Shown: positions 27,430 to 35,539 of the stretch, piece after piece | Position numbering within the stretch: the first letter of the stretch is position 1 | How the letters are laid out: every line of letters starts with the position of its first letter | From: Paracoccaceae bacterium | GTDB lineage: Bacteria; Pseudomonadota; Alphaproteobacteria; Rhodobacterales; Rhodobacteraceae | Direction of reading: 5' to 3' | DNA length: 64,000 nt | Assembly: GCA_033344815.1 (NCBI GenBank) | Contig: JAWPMR010000001.1 | Coordinates: 1,412,136-1,476,135 of the forward strand | Made by a program: the position numbers and the translations under genes | Notes under the pieces: model-generated | What the model was told of the DNA's origin: nothing | The model's database searches: none | What the model saw: only the letters and a program-made list of their open reading frames with translations

Positions 27430-28125
27430 ATGAAGAAAGTCTATAGCTCGGCGTCAGAGGCGCTTGATGGGGTGTTGCAGGACGGCATGTTGATTGCGGC
27501 GGGCGGGTTTGGCCTTTGCGGCATTCCGGAACTGTTGCTGGGCGCGATCCGTGAGGCGGGTACCCGCGATCTGACCTTTGCCTCCAACAATGCGGGCGTG
27601 GATGATTTTGGCATTGGTATCCTGTTGCAGACCAAACAGGTGCGCAAAATGATTTCCTCCTATGTCGGCGAAAACGCTGAATTCATGAGACAATATCTGT
27701 CTGGCGAGTTGGAACTGGAGTTCAATCCGCAAGGCACGCTGGCCGAACGGATGCGCGCCGGGGGCTGTGGGATCCCGGGTTTTTACACCAAAACCGGCGT
27801 CGGCACGGTGATCGCGGAGGGCAAGGAACACAAGGATTTTGACGGCGAAACCTACATCATGGAACGCGGGATCGTGGCGGATCTGGCGATTGTGAAAGCC
27901 TGGAAGGCCGATGAAACCGGCAACCTGATGTTTCGCAAAACCGCGCGCAACTTCAACCCACCGGCGGCCATGTGCGGGCGCATCTGCGTGGCCGAAGTGG
28001 AGGAAATCGTGCCGCTGGGCAGCCTCGATCCGGACAAAATCCACCTGCCGGGCATCTACGTGCACCGCCTGATCCAAGGCACCCACGAAAAACGCATCGA
28101 ACAACGTACAATACGCGCGGCTTAG
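27430..28125 (+). CDS. scoA: 3-oxoacid CoA-transferase subunit A (no subunit B here)
   Basis: Subunit A of a succinyl-CoA:3-oxoacid CoA-transferase, which moves CoA from succinyl-CoA to acetoacetate or a similar acid. At 231 aa it is normal length. It holds DGMLIAAGGFGLCGIPELL (residues 18-36), the CoA-binding glycine-rich stretch, and LTFASNNAGVDDFGIG. The catalytic glutamate of this family lies in subunit B. Subunit B normally follows directly, but here the next gene, 12 bases on, is a LOV photoreceptor. Either the B gene is elsewhere or this subunit is orphaned. Confidence 0.92.
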   Translation: MKKVYSSASEALDGVLQDGMLIAAGGFGLCGIPELLLGAIREAGTRDLTFASNNAGVDDFGIGILLQTKQVRKMISSYVGENAEFMRQYLSGELELEFNPQGTLAERMRAGGCGIPGFYTKTGVGTVIAEGKEHKDFDGETYIMERGIVADLAIVKAWKADETGNLMFRKTARNFNPPAAMCGRICVAEVEEIVPLGSLDPDKIHLPGIYVHRLIQGTHEKRIEQRTIRAA

Positions 28126-28137
28126 AGGGGGTCAACG

Positions 28138-29172
28138 GTGTCACCAGTGGCAGATACGCTTCAGGATATCCTAACGGAAGATGTATCTTTTGATGGGTTT
28201 AGCCGAACACAGATCCCGATGGTGGTCAGCAATCCGCACTTGGAAGACAATCCGCTGGTCTATGTGAATCACGCATTTACGGCTCAGACCGGCTATGCCC
28301 GGAGCGCCGTCATCGGGCGAAACTGCCGGTTTTTACAAGGCGAGGAAACGGACATTGAAGCGGTCAACCGTCTGCGTGAAGGCATCGCGCGGCAAGAGCC
28401 GGTTTCCGTGGACATTCTCAATTATCGCGCCAATGGCGAGGCCTTCATGAACCGGCTGTTGATCGCACCGCTGACGGACCAAAAAGGAAATCTTCAGTTT
28501 TACGTCGGTATTCAAAAAGAACTGAAGTCCGGCACTCAGGACACAATGACCGACCTCGTGCAGAGGCAACTTGCCGAAATTCAGGATCGTGTTGAAACTG
28601 ACATGTCTTTGATCATCGGCATGGTGCGACAGCAATCCAGCGGCACCTCCGTTGCAGCCGATTACACCGCGCTCACCCGCCGCATTGAGACTTTTCAATT
28701 GCTGTATGAGGAAATGCAGCTGTCTGATACGCAATCCAACCGCGACAGCATTCATCTTGGCAGTTACCTGTCCCGGCTGTGTTGCGCGATCGGTCATGTC
28801 TACGGCAGATCGGGCATCCGGTTGAATATGCAACTTGAGCCGCTTGATGTGCCGATTGAAACAGCATCGCGGGTTGGTCTTGTTGCCTCTGAGGTTCTGA
28901 CGAATGCCTTTCAACATGCTTTTGAAAGGATTGACACCGGGTTGATTGAAGTGCGCATGTCTCAACTGAGCGGCGGTGGTCTTCGGATAATCATTTCGGA
29001 CGATGGACTTGGGATACCCTCCAAAATGAATTGGCCGGATCCGTCCACCGTCGGCGGCCAGATCATGACCGGACTGATTGAGGGTATGGAAGGCACGTTG
29101 CAACTGGGGCGCGGTGCGGCCGGTAGTTTCGTGACAATAGACGTCCCGGCGGGTGCCTCGTTGATACAATGA
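28138..29172 (+). CDS. LOV-domain blue-light receptor with degenerate histidine kinase half
   Basis: A 344 aa soluble protein. Residues 20-127 form a LOV domain: the flavin-adduct cysteine is C63 in GRNCRFLQG, with NHAFTAQTGY before it and NYRANGEAF after. Residues 137-200 align with a HisKA_2 dimerisation domain, but the usual HHRVKNN is replaced by QDRVETD (Q149-D150), so the phospho-acceptor histidine is missing. The ATPase domain keeps its N-box (SEVLTNAFQH, N256) and G1 box (DDGLGIP, 288-294). The GTG start has AGGGGG 8 bases upstream and follows scoA by 12 bases. Signalling by conformational change or ATP binding seems more likely than phosphotransfer. Confidence 0.88.
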   Translation: MSPVADTLQDILTEDVSFDGFSRTQIPMVVSNPHLEDNPLVYVNHAFTAQTGYARSAVIGRNCRFLQGEETDIEAVNRLREGIARQEPVSVDILNYRANGEAFMNRLLIAPLTDQKGNLQFYVGIQKELKSGTQDTMTDLVQRQLAEIQDRVETDMSLIIGMVRQQSSGTSVAADYTALTRRIETFQLLYEEMQLSDTQSNRDSIHLGSYLSRLCCAIGHVYGRSGIRLNMQLEPLDVPIETASRVGLVASEVLTNAFQHAFERIDTGLIEVRMSQLSGGGLRIIISDDGLGIPSKMNWPDPSTVGGQIMTGLIEGMEGTLQLGRGAAGSFVTIDVPAGASLIQ

Positions 29173-29187
29173 GTCGGGGGCGGGCAC

Positions 29188-30012
29188 TCAGTCCATTGCC
29201 GCAAAAACACAGCCGTCGGTGATCAATTCAGGCGGCGTCAAACATAGACCGCGCGCGACCTGAAATGCCGCGAGGACCGAGGGCACGTAATCTCGGGTCT
29301 CGGCGAAAGGCGGCACGCCAGAGTGCGTACGCACATTCCCTTCACCCGCATTATAACCAGCCAGCACAAGCACCGGGTCGCCAGCAAACTCTCCCATCAG
29401 CCAATCCAGATATTTCACACCGCCAGCGATATTTTGCGACGCGGTCAAGCTGTCTTTCACGCCGAAACGCGCGGCCGTTGCGGGCATTAATTGCATTAAC
29501 CCTATCGCCCCTGCCCGGCTTACTGCATCGACGGCTCCTGCAGATTCAACTGAAATCACTGCGAGGACCAAGGCTGGTGACACCCGCGTACCGACGGTGG
29601 ATTTCAAGATGTCCGTGCCATTGGCCTTGGCAATGGTTTGCATATGCTGAAGCCGCGGGGCGGCAATCTCTCCGGATCCAATGATCACATCCATGACCTG
29701 CTCGAGCCTTCCCGGCCCAGTATCAAAAATAGAAGGTGACACTCGGTCCCAGAACCAACCATATCGGCCGATGGGTTTCGCTACTGCGGCGGGAGGCGCA
29801 TCGAGCACGACCGGTTCCCATGCTGGCTGAGGTACGGCGAGTGCCGCACGTTGTTCCTCGGGGTCAATTTGGACGAGGCTACGCTTTTGGCCCGCAACCG
29901 GCACGCCGATACGTTTCGCCTCAAATACCGGGAAGGGTTGCGGGGTTTCGGCCGCGACCGAAAATTCCATCCCCATCGCACCAATCAGTGCGAGAGTTGA
30001 ACGTACACGCAT
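29188..30012 (-). CDS. Lytic transglycosylase (SLT domain)
   Basis: Periplasmic peptidoglycan-cleaving enzyme, 274 aa. An N-terminal signal (MRVRSTLALIGAMGMEFSVA) precedes a linker of about 110 residues. The SLT domain follows: VISVESAG holds the catalytic glutamate, SRAGAIGLMQLMP and NIAGGVKYL are standard, and VLAGYNAGEGNV closes the active site. It reads away from the pilin genes, and opening the cell wall for the pilus is a plausible role, though other envelope roles are equally possible. The convergent LOV gene ends 15 bases away. Confidence 0.9.
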   Translation of the reverse strand: MRVRSTLALIGAMGMEFSVAAETPQPFPVFEAKRIGVPVAGQKRSLVQIDPEEQRAALAVPQPAWEPVVLDAPPAAVAKPIGRYGWFWDRVSPSIFDTGPGRLEQVMDVIIGSGEIAAPRLQHMQTIAKANGTDILKSTVGTRVSPALVLAVISVESAGAVDAVSRAGAIGLMQLMPATAARFGVKDSLTASQNIAGGVKYLDWLMGEFAGDPVLVLAGYNAGEGNVRTHSGVPPFAETRDYVPSVLAAFQVARGLCLTPPELITDGCVFAAMD

Positions 30013-30365
30013 ATTACCTGCTCATTGTTTGTTTTCTTGCGCTATTTTGATCAAAGCATCGCAGAAAAATCCCTCACGCGCCAGAAAATCACTGCTTTTC
30101 ACGCGCCAATTTCGCCATATTGGGCAGAGAGCCAAATGAAAGATACGCATTCTACGCATGTTTTTCCTTTGATAAGCAATAGCTTGAGAATTTTACGCAA
30201 AACCGAAACTTGTAACTGCAAAAGCTGCCGGCTTTGCCCAAATCATGCCGTATTCTCTTGGCTTTATTGCTTCATACCAAGCCGCAAGGACCCGGCGAGA
30301 GACGGGGTCTGGCTTCTGGCAAGGTTAGAAATCGAAATCGAACGGATCCTTTGGAGGGACACACT
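30013..30365. other. Divergent region before the pilin genes
   Basis: No gene is seen in these 353 bases between the lytic transglycosylase and the first Flp pilin. The part near the pilin holds an inverted repeat GACCC/GGGTC (30289-30309) and a GGAGG ribosome binding site at 30353-30357. AT-rich DNA at 30020-30200 is a likely promoter area for both genes. I could not assign a confident -35/-10 pair. Confidence 0.5.
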
Positions 30366-30584
30366 ATGATGAAATTTATCAAGAACTTCCGGAACGACGA
30401 AGACGGTGCTGTGACTGTCGACTGGGTCGTGCTGACGGCGGCTGTCGTTGGTCTGGCCATTGCCGCTTATACATCGATCCAGGAAGGCGCGACCGACCTG
30501 ACGGCGGACACATCGACGTACCTTGGCACGACCTTGGGTACAAGCATCGGCAGCATCGGTGCTCCGGAAGCACCAGCCGACTAA
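30366..30584 (+). CDS. Flp-type pilin, first copy
   Basis: Type IVb pilin precursor, 72 aa. A basic leader (MMKFIKNFRNDEDG) ends at G14, followed by AVTVDWVVLTAAVVGLAIAA, the hydrophobic assembly helix. The usual Glu at +5 of the mature protein is Asp here (D19), followed by Trp instead of Tyr. The mature pilin would be about 58 aa, with a Thr/Gly-rich tail ending in EAPAD. GGAGG lies 8 bases before the ATG at 30366; a longer frame from 30234 has no pilin features. It is the first gene of the Tad locus. Confidence 0.92.
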   Translation: MMKFIKNFRNDEDGAVTVDWVVLTAAVVGLAIAAYTSIQEGATDLTADTSTYLGTTLGTSIGSIGAPEAPAD

Positions 30585-30610
30585 AAAGCGCGTTAGCTTT
30601 CAATTTGCGG

Positions 30611-30643
30611 GGGCCGCTTTCCGATCACGGAAGGCGGCCCTTT
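30611..30643 (+). terminator. Strong hairpin between the two pilin genes
   Basis: GGGCCGCTTTCCG and CGGAAGGCGGCCC form a 13-bp stem (one T-G pair) around ATCA, followed only by TTTG. It should end or stabilise most first-pilin transcripts while allowing some read-through into the second pilin 31 bases on. The pattern would favour the first pilin. Confidence 0.75.
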
Positions 30644-30674
30644 GTACAAAAATACACTTTGGGAGAATCCTGTG

Positions 30675-30875
30675 ATGATAGAATTTGTCATGAAGTTTGG
30701 GGGCGACGAAGACGGCGCGGTAACCGTTGACTGGGTTGTGCTCACAGCCGCAGTCGTTGGTCTTGCAATCGCGGCCTACACCTCAATTGAAGAGGGTGCG
30801 ACATCGCTGACACAAGCGACGGAGGCGTTCCTTGAGGGCCAGACGATAGGTGAGGTTGGCGCGCCCGACGAGTAG
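30675..30875 (+). CDS. Flp-type pilin, second copy
   Basis: A 66 aa paralogue of the first pilin. Residues 11-38 (from DEDGAV through AAYTSI) are identical to the first copy, while the leader (MIEFVMKFGG) and the tail (EEGATSLTQATEAFLEG) differ. The processing site is again G-AVTVD-W with Asp at +5. GGGAG lies 9 bases upstream of the ATG. The 28-residue identity points to a recent duplication or gene conversion of the assembly helix, with divergence of the surface part. Confidence 0.92.
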   Translation: MIEFVMKFGGDEDGAVTVDWVVLTAAVVGLAIAAYTSIEEGATSLTQATEAFLEGQTIGEVGAPDE

Positions 30876-31195
30876 TATTCGGCGCAACAACTGACGGGTG
30901 CGGGGACTTTTCTACACCCGACCGCACCCGCCGGCTCGACCCAAATTGCGCCATGTGGTTTCTTTGCGACCTCTTGTTTTCCCCTGGCTTCAAGCTGTTC
31001 GGGTTTTGCGCCTCCACCTTGCAAGACTTGCCTCATCCATCCCCAATTAGCACCAATACTGGCTCTGATTGTTGCGCAAAGCGCAAAAGAACACGCTGTC
31101 GCCATGTGTTGATCCAGAAGTTGCCATAATCCGATGACATGCTTCTGTTAAGCTTCTGCTGAGTTCCCCGGCGCTTTGACCTGTGAGGATGAGTT
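30876..31195. other. Intergenic region between second pilin and cpaB
   Basis: No gene is seen in 320 bases. CGGGTGCGG and CCGCACCCG (30895-30903/30922-30930) form a perfect 9-bp stem with an 18-base loop shortly after the pilin stop. It lacks a T-tract, so it may be a 3' end stabiliser. GCTTCTG occurs twice 11 bases apart near 31143-31160, ahead of cpaB, and may be a regulator site. Confidence 0.5.
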
Positions 31196-32044
31196 ATGCG
31201 TATGATTTTCGGATTGGTACTATTGGCGGGCATCGCGCTTGCGGGTGGTGCGGTATTCATGGCCAAAAATTACATTGGCGCCTATCAGGCGGAATTGGCG
31301 CGCGCTCAGCAAAATCAGAAGGCAGTCGTTCCAACGCAAACCGTCTATGTGGCATCGCGTGCGTTGATTTATGGTGATGTTTTGCAACAGGATGACGTGC
31401 GCGCGGTCGCCTGGCCTGTGAGTGCGATCCCGGAGGGCACCTTCAGCGATATGGTCGATATGTTCCCTGAAGGCGAAGACGAGGTGCGCCTCATTGTGCG
31501 CGCCATGGAAAAAGATGAAGCCATCATGCAGGTGAAAGTCACCGAGCCGGGTGAGGATATCGGCCTGACGACCCGCCTTGAAAAAGGCACCCGCGCATTT
31601 GCGATCCGCGTGGATGTTGCCAGCGGCGTGTCAGGCTTTTTGCGCCCAGGCGACCGCGTCGATATCTATTGGACAGGCAGCATCAACAGGGGCCCGGACA
31701 GTGGCGAGGTCACGAAACTGATCGAGGACGCGGTACGTCTGATCGCCGTGGACCAGAACGACGCGCAAATCAACGGTGCGCGGATCGCGCGGACCGTCAC
31801 GGTTGCTGTCAAACCCGAACAGGTTGCGGCGCTGGCGCAAGCACAGTCCACTGGCAATCTATCGCTGTCTCTCGTTGGGGCCGGAGATGATACACAGATC
31901 TCTGAAATACAGGTGGATCAGATGACTTTGCTGGGCTTGAGCGCGCAGGAACCAACACCTGTTGTAGAGCAAGCGCGCGAATGCAGCATCAGGACACGTC
32001 GTGGTGCCGAAGTCGTTTCCATGCCAATACCCTGCACAAATTAA
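31196..32044 (+). CDS. cpaB: Flp pilus assembly protein CpaB (RcpC)
   Basis: Periplasmic, membrane-anchored component of the Tad secretion channel, 282 aa. One N-terminal hydrophobic anchor spans about residues 4-22 (IFGLVLLAGIALAGGAVFMA). The SAF domain follows (TVYVASRALIYGDVLQQDDV), then the CpaB domain with GTRAFAIRVDVASGVSGFLRPGDRVDIYW. The tail contains TRRGAEVVSMPIPC. TGAGGA lies 7 bases before the ATG. A terminator follows, so cpaB forms its own transcription unit between the pilins and the cpaC operon. Confidence 0.93.
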   Translation: MRMIFGLVLLAGIALAGGAVFMAKNYIGAYQAELARAQQNQKAVVPTQTVYVASRALIYGDVLQQDDVRAVAWPVSAIPEGTFSDMVDMFPEGEDEVRLIVRAMEKDEAIMQVKVTEPGEDIGLTTRLEKGTRAFAIRVDVASGVSGFLRPGDRVDIYWTGSINRGPDSGEVTKLIEDAVRLIAVDQNDAQINGARIARTVTVAVKPEQVAALAQAQSTGNLSLSLVGAGDDTQISEIQVDQMTLLGLSAQEPTPVVEQARECSIRTRRGAEVVSMPIPCTN

Positions 32045-32064
32045 AGCGAAACCAAGGTTTTAGG

Positions 32065-32096
32065 AAGGTGCCGCGGTGAACTGCGGCACCTTTTTT
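32065..32096 (+). terminator. Rho-independent terminator after cpaB
   Basis: AAGGTGCCGC and GCGGCACCTT form a 10-bp stem with loop GGTGAACT, running into six T residues. It is 20 bases past the cpaB stop. It should separate cpaB from the cpaC-AAA+ operon. Confidence 0.88.
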
Positions 32097-32237
32097 CATG
32101 CGCGTTGTTGCCCTTAATCCACATAAAAAAGAGCGTCGAACCCTTTGATTCTTGCAAAAAATTCAAATCTGGCGCAGACTCTCGTTATGCGGGCAAAAAG
32201 ACCTGCTACAGAGGCGTGATCATAAAGGGCAGATCAC

Positions 32238-33656
32238 ATGAAAATCGATGGATTGTTAAGAGCGGCCCTTTTGGGGCTGACAATCGGCGTGTCACCGCTG
32301 GCGCTTACGGCACCAGCGCAGGCAGACGCGTTGCGCGTGGTCACCAAGGGCACCAGCAAGTCGCTGGCTGTACCGATGAATCGCGCGGTTGTGGTCGAAA
32401 GCGAAATCCCGTTTGCGGAACTGAGCATTGCCAATCCGGGTATTGCGGATATCTCGTCGCTGTCTGATCGCAGCATTTACGTTTTGGGCAAAACGCCCGG
32501 TATTACCACGTTGACGCTTCTGGATGCGACGGGCCAGCTGATTGCAAATGTCGAAGTGCGCGTTGCTCCGGATGTGACTGAATTCAAGGAACGCCTGGGC
32601 CAGATTTTACCCGGCGAAAGGGTTGAGGTTCGCACCGCTAATGACGGCATCGTTCTATCAGGCACGGTTTCCAGTTCGCAAAAGCTGCAGAAGGCGCTGG
32701 ATCTGGCGCAACGCTACGCGCCTGATCGTGTTTCAAACCTGATGAGTGTGGGTGGCGTGCAGCAAGTCATGCTCAAGGTCCGATTTGCTGAAATGAACCG
32801 TACCGTCTCCAAATCCCTCAGCTCCTCCTTGGCGTTGGGCAGTACAGATAGTCAGGCCGGAACCGGAACCACGAATACAGTGGGCGGCGTCATAAATTCC
32901 TTGGCGGGCAACATACCGGCGGCAAATGAAAACGCAGGCGCTATCCTGTTTGGCTTTAATGTCGGCTCCACACAGGTCGGCCTTTTGATCGAGGCCCTCG
33001 AGCGCAAAGGCGCCGTCCGGACACTTGCAGAACCCAATCTCGTCGCGCTGTCCGGTCAAGAGGCCAATTTTCTGGCGGGCGGGGAATACCCGGTTCCGGT
33101 GGCGCAGGACAACGATACCATCAGCGTAGAATTCAAACCCTTTGGTGTTGAGTTGAATTTCGTCCCCCGTGTGGTGGACCAGAACCTGATAAATCTGCAA
33201 CTCTCCGCCGCCGTCTCTGCTATTGATCCATCCAATGGCGTCTCCTTGGGCAACGGTTTTGAACTGGATGCGTTTTCACGTCGCGAAACCTCCACTACCG
33301 TTGAGATGCGCGATGGCGAGAGCTTTGCCATTGCCGGGCTTTTGCAGGACGATTTTACTGACCAGTCGTCGCAGCTTCCGTGGATCGGCGATGTTCCAAT
33401 TCTGGGCGCTCTGTTCCGGAGTGCAGATTACCAGCGCAGTCAGACAGAGTTGGTGATCATCATCACCGCGCATATGGTCTCGCCCACCCGGGGTCAGGCT
33501 TTGGCCCTGCCGACAGACAGGATCAAACCACCGACCGAAAGAGATCTTTTCCTGCTGGGGCGCACCACAAGCAATGCTGGACGACCCCAAAGAGGTGCTG
33601 CCGGTGAAGTGGCAAAACAAGACTTCAGCGGTTCTTACGGTTATGTGATGGAGTAA
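32238..33656 (+). CDS. cpaC: Secretin CpaC (RcpA), Tad outer-membrane channel
   Basis: A 472 aa type II/III-type secretin forming the outer-membrane pore for the Flp pilus. It has a signal peptide (MKIDGLLRAALLGLTIGVSP, cleaved near APAQA), then the N-terminal T2SS-T3SS pilin-formation domain (KSLAVPMNRAVVVESEIPFA) and a BON-like repeat (GERVEVRTANDGIVLSGTVS). The secretin domain carries VRTLAEPNLVALSGQEANFL and PWIGDVPILGALFRS. It is the first gene of the main Tad operon after a 190-base leader. Confidence 0.95.
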   Translation: MKIDGLLRAALLGLTIGVSPLALTAPAQADALRVVTKGTSKSLAVPMNRAVVVESEIPFAELSIANPGIADISSLSDRSIYVLGKTPGITTLTLLDATGQLIANVEVRVAPDVTEFKERLGQILPGERVEVRTANDGIVLSGTVSSSQKLQKALDLAQRYAPDRVSNLMSVGGVQQVMLKVRFAEMNRTVSKSLSSSLALGSTDSQAGTGTTNTVGGVINSLAGNIPAANENAGAILFGFNVGSTQVGLLIEALERKGAVRTLAEPNLVALSGQEANFLAGGEYPVPVAQDNDTISVEFKPFGVELNFVPRVVDQNLINLQLSAAVSAIDPSNGVSLGNGFELDAFSRRETSTTVEMRDGESFAIAGLLQDDFTDQSSQLPWIGDVPILGALFRSADYQRSQTELVIIITAHMVSPTRGQALALPTDRIKPPTERDLFLLGRTTSNAGRPQRGAAGEVAKQDFSGSYGYVME

Positions 33657-33660
33657 TCCC

Positions 33661-34044
33661 ATGCAACGCCTGACATATCAAAACGCACGCGCAGTGGCGC
33701 TTCTGGCGGGCCTGAGCGCTCTCGCGGCTTGTGGTGAACAAGGCAGCACCGGCGCTTTTTACCGAGAAGCGGGATCGCAGATCGATTCTGGCGCGTTCGG
33801 CGCTGCGACGCGTCAGAACATCGCGGCACAAACCTGCAGAACCAGTGGATTTGGAGCAGGTAAGGCAGGCGTTGCTCCGGCAGATCCGATTGTTGCCCTT
33901 GATCCAGTCAGTACGCGCGCAAACCCGGTTTACCGGGTCTATTGCGATGGACGTCTTGATGGAAAATACGCGCAAATCATTTATTCGGAATACGTCGAAA
34001 GCGCGACCCAAAAGACCGAAACCGAAGACGTGGAAACCGAATAG
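33661..34044 (+). CDS. Small lipoprotein in the cpaD position
   Basis: A 127 aa lipoprotein: the signal peptide ends in LSALAACGEQ, with lipobox cysteine C22. The mature part is short and polar, with two further cysteines (TCRTSGF, VYCDGRL) that could pair, and ends in an acidic TEDVETE tail. It sits four bases after cpaC and before cpaE, where cpaD is found in Caulobacter. It is shorter than CpaD and I see no clear similarity, so it may be a functional substitute or pilotin for the secretin. Confidence 0.8.
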   Translation: MQRLTYQNARAVALLAGLSALAACGEQGSTGAFYREAGSQIDSGAFGAATRQNIAAQTCRTSGFGAGKAGVAPADPIVALDPVSTRANPVYRVYCDGRLDGKYAQIIYSEYVESATQKTETEDVETE

Positions 34045-34275
34045 AAACGCCTAGTCGTTTCGAATAAATTCAGCGCGTCGCGCCGTTATTGTGTCCAGAT
34101 ACCCAACAATTGGGCAGATTAAGCCCTAATCTTGCCGCAGTTTCCTGCGAATTTCCTTGAGAAAGACACTTATGTCCCGCCGAAAAGCAGGGCACGGGCG
34201 GTCGCAGGAAACCTCGCGGAACGGTTAACCCCGCAAGACCCTGCCCGACCCTTTGCACAAAAGGAAGACGAGGCG

Positions 34276-35520
34276 ATGAGTATGCTGCAACACCCTGATA
34301 CACCCTCCATCATCGCCTGCACAGTTAGCCGCGATGTCCAGAATTTCGATCTGTTGATAGAAGACATGGAATTGGCGCTTGGCGAAAGCTGGGGAGATCT
34401 CGGATTTGCGGACGCGCTAACATTTTTCGAGCAGCCCGACGCACAGGCCCTTGAATTCATAGCACTTGCTATTGACGAAAACGACGAACGGAACCTGGTC
34501 GTCTTGAGTGAAATCATCGCGAAGGCGAAATCGAAGAACATCAAGACCATTCTGATTACAAAGGACGTTGCGGTCGCCTCATTGCACATGCTGCTCCGAC
34601 AAGGTGCTGATGAGTTCTTGGCCTACCCGCTTGCGGAAAACGAATTGAGCGAAGCGATTGATCGCGTGCGCAGCGCTGGCGAGGCCTTGCTCGAGGCTGC
34701 CCCGGCTCCGCGGCTGGAAACCAACAGTCAAAAGGAAGGCGCGGTCATTGTTGTTCACGGATTGGCCGGTGGTACCGGGGCTACTACGCTCTGTGTGAAC
34801 CTTGCCTGGGAGTTGGCGAATGCGGGCAAAGGACGGAGGAAATCTGACCACCCCCGTGTCTGTATCCTTGATCTTGATCTGCAATATGGCGCGGTGGCGA
34901 CCTTCCTGGACCTGCCCCGCAGAGAAGCGGTGTATGACTTGCTGTCTGATACAGAAAGCATGGATGACGAAATCTTTGCGCAATCCCTGCAGACCTTTGA
35001 TGATCGCATGGAGGTGCTCACCGCACCGATGGAAATGCTGCCCCTTGATCTGATTGAAGCAGAGGATGTCGAACGTATTCTGAGCATGGCGCGCAAGCAC
35101 TTTGACTATGTGATCATCGACATGCCCTCGACCCTGGTCAGCTGGTCCGAAACAGTTTTGAATGCGGCGCACGTATATCTGGCGACGCTGGAACTCGACA
35201 TGCGTTCCGCCCAAAACGCGCTGCGCTTCAAGCGCACGCTGCAATCCGAAGAACTGCCTGTGGAAAAGCTGCGCTTTGTGATGAACCGCGCGCCCAAATT
35301 TACCGATCTCAGTGGCAAGAACCGCCTGAAGCGCATGGCCGAAGGTCTGGGCGTATCGATTGACGTGCATATGCCCGACGGCGGCAAACCGATTGCTCAG
35401 GGGGCGGATCACGGCCTGCCTCTGGCCCAATCCGCGGCCAAAAATCCTTTGCGGCGCGAAATCCAGAAGCTCGCCCTGTCCATCCATGAGCTCAACAACC
35501 AAGACGCTGAAGCGGCCTGA
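34276..35520 (+). CDS. cpaE: Pilus assembly ATPase-like protein CpaE (TadZ)
   Basis: MinD/ParA-like protein that helps position Tad machinery at the pole; about 414 aa from the ATG at 34276. An N-terminal response-regulator-like domain (IIACTVSRDVQNFDLLIEDM) precedes the ATPase-like domain. The Walker A region reads GLAGGTGATTLCVNLAW: the usual lysine is absent, as is common in TadZ. LDLDLQYGAVATFLDLP follows. The frame is open from a TTG at 34132, but the ATG at 34276 has AAGGAAG/GAGG sites just upstream and fits the domain boundary better. Confidence 0.92.
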   Translation: MSMLQHPDTPSIIACTVSRDVQNFDLLIEDMELALGESWGDLGFADALTFFEQPDAQALEFIALAIDENDERNLVVLSEIIAKAKSKNIKTILITKDVAVASLHMLLRQGADEFLAYPLAENELSEAIDRVRSAGEALLEAAPAPRLETNSQKEGAVIVVHGLAGGTGATTLCVNLAWELANAGKGRRKSDHPRVCILDLDLQYGAVATFLDLPRREAVYDLLSDTESMDDEIFAQSLQTFDDRMEVLTAPMEMLPLDLIEAEDVERILSMARKHFDYVIIDMPSTLVSWSETVLNAAHVYLATLELDMRSAQNALRFKRTLQSEELPVEKLRFVMNRAPKFTDLSGKNRLKRMAEGLGVSIDVHMPDGGKPIAQGADHGLPLAQSAAKNPLRREIQKLALSIHELNNQDAEAA

Positions 35521-35539
35521 TCCCTGAAGGAAAACGCGC

